Assembly: GCA_963422465.1 (NCBI GenBank)
Contig: OY730172.1
Location: 1,550,001-1,614,000, forward strand
Length of the DNA: 64,000 bases
Reading direction: 5' to 3'
Source of the DNA: Lichina pygmaea
Taxonomy: Eukaryota > Ascomycota > Lichinomycetes > Lichinales > Lichinaceae
The translations under genes were made by a program, and so were the position numbers. The notes beneath the pieces were generated by a model that saw nothing but the letters and a program-made list of their open reading frames with translations, did no database searches and was not told the origin of the DNA. Below, piece after piece: positions 58,261 to 64,000 of the stretch (positions are counted from its first letter, which is position 1; each line of letters begins with the position of its first letter).

Positions 58261-59624
58261 CTATGCGTTGACAAAGGATTTTACATCTGTAGTTTCGGAG
58301 CTCGGAGTTAGCGAACGGTTGTTTCTCGAACGGTGCAGTGGCGATAAGTGGGGGATGATGGGAGATGAGACGTGGGAGACAAGAGACGACATAGGAGATC
58401 GGAGACAAGAGTAGATATGTGGCAAGAACCGAGGGTCAAAAACCGTCAAGGGAGTGCAGAACGACGGGTTGATAAGACATACCTCCTAGCCACCGAACGT
58501 ATTCCCGCTGCTCCTTGTGATCAACGTAGTCAGGCACGAACAGGGCCAGGGCCGTGTTGACGCCCCGTTCGTCCAGGTACCGCTCGAACATGACCTGGAG
58601 ATCCTCGTCGAGGTTGACGAACGGAGGACCCAGGTACATGTCCCGCTTGGACAGCTCGCGGTCGGCCGAGTTGGTGTTCGCCAAGGTCGAGTCGCTGTAG
58701 TGGTACACGTTCTCGATCGAGATCATGCCGTCCGTGGCCACTGTCTCGAACTGGAGCGCCCCCTTTCCGGGCTTCTCGATCGTGACCTCGACCCGGATCG
58801 GGACCGACGGTTCCTGCAGGTCCGCGCCGTCCTCGGCGTCGGCCTCGGCCGATTCGTCGTCCGCCGGAGAGACAGAGCCTTGGGGCGCGACTTTGATATT
58901 GCCGCCCTCGGTCCGCCCGGCCTTGATCGTACCCTTGGACTGCGCACCGCCAGATTGACCGTCTGTTGGGAGCGAGTGGTCGCCTTGATCGGCATCGTCG
59001 TCTTCGTCGTACAAGGCCCGGTCCTCGTACTTGTCCGACTCTTGATCCAGCTCGTTGAGATCCGAAATGGAAAAGACGACCCGGATCCTGTGGAGCGGGC
59101 CCGTTAGCTGCATCGACGTGCACCTTGGACGGGTCTTTACTTCTCGTCCCCAAATTGTCTTGTCATGACGATCTCTTCTTTGCCAACCTGATCATGAATC
59201 TGGGGTGCAAATCATCAGCACGCTTCCTGTCTGCCGCAGAGCGACCATACACACTTCAAAAGGCCCGTTCTCGAGGTAGTCTTTCACGACCGTCGGCACG
59301 TCCTCAAGATCGCGCATCTCCTTCTCCAGTTGGAGTTCCGATTCGAGCTTGGTTGCGATTTCTCCATCGACTAGAGTTCATCAGCAAGATTCCTCCGGCA
59401 GCTTTGAAAGGAGGGAAGACAGCACTACCTTCGCCTGCTGCTTCTTGTCGTGTCCGTGACGATGAAAAGGTGGCTGCGAACTGCGGTCTGAACGCCTGGG
59501 ACCACGGCGACTGCAGGACTGCTGACCGCCGCCGTGGGGCAATCTGAACATTGGTGTAGGCCGGTCGACATAGTCGAGTCACCGACCTCGGCAGAGAACG
59601 CACGATCGTACGGGCAAAGATCAT
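58261..59624 (-). CDS. MAM33: Mitochondrial acidic matrix protein (Mam33/p32 family)
   Basis: Trimeric, doughnut-shaped acidic matrix protein linked to respiratory chain assembly and mitochondrial translation. Five exons: 59624-59429, 59370-59255, 59199-59141, 59087-58483 and 58286-58261; the last exon encodes only DVKSFVNA. 333 codons. The presequence (MIFARTIVRSLPRSVTRL) is Arg-rich without acidic residues. The mature protein has VDGEIATKLESELQLEKEMRDLEDVPTVV (split here), DQVGKEEIVMTRQFGDEK, IRVVFSISDLNE, an acidic Asp/Glu-rich insertion, then IRVEVTIEKPGKG, YLGPPFVNLDEDLQ and FERYLDERGVN near the end. The long acidic insert is the most variable part of the family. The order and length fit Pezizomycotina members. 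Confidence 0.93.
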
Positions 59625-60492
59625 TGTGACGGCGATGGCAACCTGCTGAGAACTTTTGGAGATTGGGGGACTGATGTACGGAAGTAGCTCGCGAACAATT
59701 TTCTGCAGCTCCGAGATCGTACTGTAGCTCAGACTTTAGGCGGGACGGTCCGGGAGCTAGGCAGGTACAGGCTAGTGGCTGATGACGTAATACATGACTA
59801 AGAGGGCTTGACAGGGCCCGCCAATGTCACACCATCATCCGCAGATGCCACTCCCGAATCGTGCAGACGTTGCTTGTGCGGACGGCGTTGCAGAAAGCAT
59901 GGGCGGACATGACCTCCGAGATCCGCACGATGAAGATAGCCGGTAACAAGAAGCAGATGACGGTGCCGCACGACTTTGGCGAAGAGCCTGTAGATGTACG
60001 CACTCAAGGCGCTGCCGCTTGGCGGCACGATTGATCTCAATAATCTTGGCGTGTCTCGCCGAGCGGACTCTCATGCGGACGCTCAAGGGAGGGTAGCAAT
60101 TTGGCGATCCGGATCGATGTGGAGGACGCTCTGATAGCACGCACCGTCGTGCTCGGTCTCAAAGGGAGTGACACGGCTCAAGGGGGGATTCGACAAGAGG
60201 TCAGGACTAAAATCGATCAGATGAGTTTTGTCGGACCATGGCCGAGGAATTGGTCGGCGGACAAGATCTCGGACCATACGGTACCATGCTGAATCAAGCG
60301 ATAGTCGACGCGTAGATACCTATTGGTGCTTTGCTGTTGTCTATTGTACTGTTGGGTGGCATCTGGTATGGGGTAGTAATTACCCTCAGATGACGAACGA
60401 TCCAATCGTCTTACTTTCCAAAAGTCGAATCTGCTGAGCGCTCCCTGATCGATGGCCGACGCAGCTCTGCGACGGAGAGTATTTCATTGCAT
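59625..60492. other. Intergenic; possible but unrecognised reading frames
   Basis: Minus-strand frames at 59798-60140 and 60083-60277 have mixed, basic composition, but I cannot join them into a known protein and find no convincing splice sites. Left unannotated. A TATA-free promoter for MAM33 would lie at the left end. Confidence 0.4.
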
Positions 60493-61212
60493 CTAGGCTC
60501 CGCCTTTCGGTGGAAAAACACTCTCCCGTCGATCTCCGTCCTGCCTGATCCTCACAAACTTGATGGACCCGAGCGCGGCCCAGTCGCCGTTCCAGCTCTT
60601 CAGCCTGTCAATGTTCTCGGCGTCTTCTAGGTCTGGCATGTCTAGATCATCGTCAGTGACTCGCTCGATAACGGAATGAACTGTAGCTCTACCAAAGCCC
60701 CACTTACAGAAGCCCGTACTGTACTCTTGCTCCTCGTCTGCGAGCCGCCGTCGCAAGAGATCCTCCTTCGTACTGGACGGCCGGCCAGGTCGCCGTTGCC
60801 TTTTCAGGTCTGCTAGTTCCTCGTCATCACGGTGTATAAATCTGTAGGTGAATTATGCCTGGATTAGTGGCTTCTTGACGGCAGGTGCTGTGAAGACCGA
60901 GGCTGGTCAGAGCAAAGGGTACCCGTTGATCAACTCGTCCATCACACCAGCCAGAGACCCATCCATTTTCTGTGCGGCATCTCGGAAGAAGGCTGTTCTC
61001 TGTACTTTCAGAGGTCAGCGCGAGGTCTGTGTGCACTGGGGTGCGTACCTACACAGTGGCTGATAGCCTTTGGCTCTCGTGGCTGCTAGTCGGGCGAGCT
61101 TTTCGTCCCTCAGTCCGGCTGTGCGTAATCTCTGAGCGTCTCTGCTGTTTTCGTGGATTGCCTTGCGCTTCTTTGCTACTTTTTTCTGGATTGCGCTGGT
61201 CCTGATAGGCAT
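60493..61212 (-). CDS. TMA16: Translation machinery-associated protein 16
   Basis: Small nucleolar/pre-60S-associated protein involved in ribosome biogenesis. Four exons: 61212-61055, 60997-60923, 60841-60708 and 60641-60493 (introns 57, 81 and 66 nt), giving 171 codons. The N terminus is basic (AIQKKVAKKRKAIHENSRDAQRL) with RDEKLARLAATRAKG; then TAFFRDAAQKMDG, FIHRDDEELADLKRQRRPGRPSSTKEDLL, and YMPDLEDAENIDRLKSWNGDW near the end, followed by KFVRI and a C-terminal FPPKGG. The RRPGRPSSTKEDLL block is the clearest signature. Each junction restores both frame and family motif. Confidence 0.9.
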
Positions 61213-61424
61213 CTTGACGACTTGGACGTTACCGTATGTTTGATGTGGAGGCGGGAAGTTGATGGATTTAAACAATGACGCTCTGGTATCGCAATTGGTT
61301 ATGGGTGCTAGTCCACATTACAGTAAACTCTCCATCTAGGTAAGTATTGGAAGAAACTACGACCATGATTGAAGTGCGGATATAATGATTGGAGGCGTAC
61401 TCATTCGGTTATCATCACTGACTT

Positions 61425-61760
61425 CCAGCGACTAACCTCCAACCCCCGGGCAGCCGCCACGGTCACGACGTGGTTCCTCCGCCTGGATCTTCTTGCCCGG
61501 TTCTCCTGGGCTAGGGAGCAACTCCTCTCTCCTCCCTCCTCCTCCTTCTCCTCCTCTTCTTCTCCTGCTTGACTGCTACAGTCACTTACCTAGTTCACAG
61601 ATCCTCGACCGGATGGCCTCCGCCTAGGGGCCGCAGGGAAGGTTTTTCGCCCTTGAGACGCATACTCTTGAGGTTTTCCTTACCGACTACATAGACTCCC
61701 CAGCATAATCTAGCCTAGCTAGCTTTAGAATGGTGTAGGAATTCAATCAATCAATCATTC
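61425..61760 (+). mobile_element. LINE 3'-terminal fragment with (CAAT)n tail
   Basis: Translation gives AAATVTTWFLRLDLLARFSWAREQLL, the same C-terminal ORF2 segment as in the fragments at 20320 and 22085. The 3' UTR has CCCCAGCATAATCTAGCC and GAATGGTGTAGGAATTCAAT, ending in CAATCAATCAATC, the tail type of Tad-like LINEs. It is strongly 5'-truncated. Confidence 0.75.
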
Positions 61761-61939
61761 GCTTATCATACTGTCGTGCTGATCTTCCACACCAGTTGAA
61801 ATACTCTCAGGCGCGGTCACCCTCGACAAGTCTGGATATCGTAGATCGTTTTCGCTTAGAGTGTCTGTGATCAAATTTGGAGGTACGGAACGTGCAGCAG
61901 GAGGTGATAGAGGATGTTCTGGCTGTTGAGAAAATCTAG

Positions 61940-62020
61940 CTAGGGCTTCCTAAGGCTTCTGAAATACTGATCAAGGGCTTCTCGGGCACATTCTTCAATC
62001 TTATCATAGGAGTCAGACAT
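61940..62020 (-). pseudogene. Remnant of a pogo/Fot-like transposase N terminus
   Basis: A 26-codon frame, MSDSYDKIEECAREAL then DQYFRSLRKP, followed by TAG, has the look of the start of fungal pogo-type transposases (x-Tyr-Asp-x-Ile-Glu-Glu). Nothing downstream continues it, so it is at most a fragment. Similarity is from memory and short. Confidence 0.3.
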
Positions 62021-62400
62021 TGTTATTGAAATTTTGATATTTAGAGGATGAAATATAGAGAATATGTAGGGGCAAAGTGGATTTTGTCTGGGACTTATTG
62101 GACCGTCCAGCACAGACAGAGACAAGGGCACCACAAATACACCAGAACAACGAAGTTTCGCCAAGACTGCAGTGAACACCGACAAGGATACGAGTGATGA
62201 GATGCCTAGGATTGTAGACAGTACCGTATGATAACACGCAAGGGACCAAAACAGCCAACTGACGCCTGACCACTTCCCAGTCTACCACTAACAGCGTTGG
62301 GTCCCACGATATTCGAAGAATAGCAACTGATGCTGAGCGAAGAGTCTTCGAGTTCCGCTTCGCCTCCTCACGCGACTAGCTGCTCGACTGGCACCCCCCG

Positions 62401-62431
<31 letters not shown>

Positions 62432-63302
62432 GAGGATCATACATTGCTTTCGGTAGGAATCTGTAGGGCAGCCTTTTCCCCAAGACGCAAAAGGTCTCAG
62501 GTCCGCCCGTCGTCGACGGTTTCTTATCGAGTTTAAAAGATTCGTCTACCGCCATTAATTCTCCGCTGATTTTCCATTGAGCGAGAAAATGCCCAGGCCC
62601 GACCTTCCATAACATCTTGTATGTCGTTGCCAAGACGCCCATGTGCCGGTGGGCTACAGTATGTGGGCCAAGGAAGAGCTAGTCTTCCAGGGCAGCGTAT
62701 CCTTCGGTATTGGACCGTTGATTGAGCGCCTCACGTGGCAAGGAGCGCCATCCGTGGCCGCGGCGCCGAGCGGCCGGCCGGATTGTAACGACGAAGATGC
62801 CATCCTGCATTGCTCGGTTATTGCAGTGCCGAAGCTCGGCCACGCCTTTTGTCGTGATGCAAGGTGGGTACGGACGCTCGTCTGTACCAACCCACAACTA
62901 GTCGCTGCATTACTTGCGTCGACAATCTCATGCTTTCTGACATTGTCCGAAGGCTGGTAGACGACGATGGAGAGAGAAAGACATTGTAAGGCATGCCGAA
63001 GTTGCCGGGTGCGTCTTTCATTGACCCCAGACCGCCAGGACGTACTCCTCCTCCCGACACCAACGTGGTCGCCATCGCGCTTCTTCCGGCGCTCCCTCAT
63101 CTAAGATTTCCAACTGTAGCCGAATATATCGCGCCTGTCTACCTGAGCGCCCAATTTGCAAAGAATAGATCAGAACGTCGTAAATATGTGACCGCTTTCG
63201 CCAATCTCCGTCGCAGATTCGGTCTTGGTCGAGTACCAAGGTGAACCGATTGGTCAAAGCCAAACTGGGAGCGGGTGTGACGACTGGTAGGTGTTGTCTT
63301 CT
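62021..63302. other. Unassigned region, C29 tract and fragmentary frames
   Basis: A C run fills 62401-62429. Plus-strand frames at 62643-62960 and 62993-63244 contain protein-like text (PKLPGASFIDPRPPGRTPPP) but no domain I know, and I found no intron that joins them in frame. A minus frame at 62376-62642 (KISGELMAVDESFKLDKK) is equally unassigned. A real gene may be here. Confidence 0.35.
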
Positions 63303-63490
63303 CCACCGTATGGGTGGTGCTTGGTTGTATCTTCCACCGTATGGGTGGTGCTTGGTTGTATCCTCCACCGTATGGGCGGTACTTGGTTGTACCTTCCACC
63401 GTATGGGTGGTGCTTGGTTGTATCTTCCACCGTATGGGTGGTGCTTGGTTGTATCTTCCACCGTATGGGTGGTGCTTGGTTGTATCCTCC
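63303..63490. repeat. 31-bp minisatellite, about six copies
   Basis: CCACCGTATGGGTGG plus TGCTTGGTTGTATCTT, repeated with starts at 63303, 63334, 63365, 63396 and on. Since 31 is not a multiple of three, the repetitive His/Thr/Tyr/Gly-rich frames on both strands are not evidence of a gene; copies 3 and 4 have G-to-A or T-to-C differences. Confidence 0.95.
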
Positions 63491-64000
63491 ACCATCCGAC
63501 TCGTGGATGTTGTCTTCCTGATGAAGAATACTCTTCATCTCATCACAGGCTCTTTGATGACGCTCCTGCTGCCTGGTGTCAACCGGTGTCTCTGTCTCGG
63601 CCGGTTGTCCCGTCATGTCTGGACTCTCCCTATCAGCAGTCTCCGCGTCGCGGTTGGTCTTGCTTTATCGATCGGTTGCTCCGTGGTACTTTGGCTCTTG
63701 GTATCCGCTGTTCTGTCGATCGCCGCTGGTTGCAGGAGAGTTGTTGAGAGAATTTGCTTTAGGGCGGAGATGACGGAGAAGATGACAACGAAAGAATGAG
63801 AAAGAAAGAAAGTGGAAGCGCGGAGCTGAAGTAGAATGTGTCTACTTGTTTGCTTGGTTGTACATGTCACAACCAACTGAGTAGTCGTGTCCGGGAAGTC
63901 TTTCGGAACATCATCCACTGACCCCTTGCGGTATATGCTGATATTACTGTCTTCATCTCCGGCCACGCTGGGGATGCTGTCTTGCTTCACCTGTTCAACT
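63491..64000. other. Unassigned window end
   Basis: A minus frame (63613-63990) starting MKQDSIPSVAGDEDSNIS extends close to the window edge. No domain is recognised. It may belong to a gene or transposon that continues outside the window. Confidence 0.3.

Noticed and set aside
63303-63490. Regular 31-bp repeats resembling a CRISPR array
   Set aside because: There are no unique spacers between repeats and the host is a fungus; it is a minisatellite.

Overview
The window is nuclear DNA of a filamentous ascomycete (Pezizomycotina, most like Sordariomycetes; this is inferred from protein content, not from a search). Genes carry short GT-AG introns of about 50-200 nt. Several are fungus-specific (Inp1, UsgS, Skn7 with HSF and receiver domains, TMA16, Sld2, a b5-fused sphingolipid desaturase). 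Intergenic DNA is rich in GTAC/CGTACG words, long G or C homopolymers and decayed transposons. I placed exon borders by hand, and in every spliced gene but one the exon lengths sum to an intact reading frame.

Layout. 1-5.9 kb: dihydrolipoyl dehydrogenase (+) and a secreted alpha/beta hydrolase (-). 5.9-24.8 kb: a repeat island. A 6543-bp Ty3-type chromovirus (8627-15169, 600-bp LTRs, 5-bp target duplication AACAT) sits inside the endonuclease domain of a Tad-like LINE. Next comes a second, 3'-truncated Ty3-type element on the minus strand, LINE 3' fragments and foldback repeats. 24.8-29.3 kb: sphingolipid desaturase and a small secreted protein. 31.1-38.5 kb: a CYP52-like P450, UsgS (with an apparent 1-nt frameshift) and, divergent from it, Inp1. 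40-52.5 kb: a minus-strand run of Ariadne-type RBR ligase, eIF2B-epsilon, Skn7 and the DNA primase small subunit. 52.8-53.9 kb: a Tc1/mariner remnant with TA target sites. 53.9-61.2 kb: SAP18, a tiny spliced complex I subunit (NDUFB4/B15), Sld2, Mam33 and TMA16. 61.4-64 kb: more transposon debris and a 31-bp minisatellite.

The genes are mostly housekeeping: mitochondrial (LPD1, Mam33, NDUFB4), replication (Pri1, Sld2), translation (eIF2B-epsilon, TMA16), chromatin or stress regulation (SAP18, Skn7), peroxisome inheritance (Inp1) and lipid metabolism (desaturase, P450). I see no metabolic gene cluster.

The most unusual signals are in the retroelements: a textbook-looking -1 frameshift signal at a gag/pol junction, an antisense Cys-rich/coiled-coil reading frame, a triplicated W-x2-C-x4-C-x2-H motif after the zinc knuckle, and a probable self-priming site.
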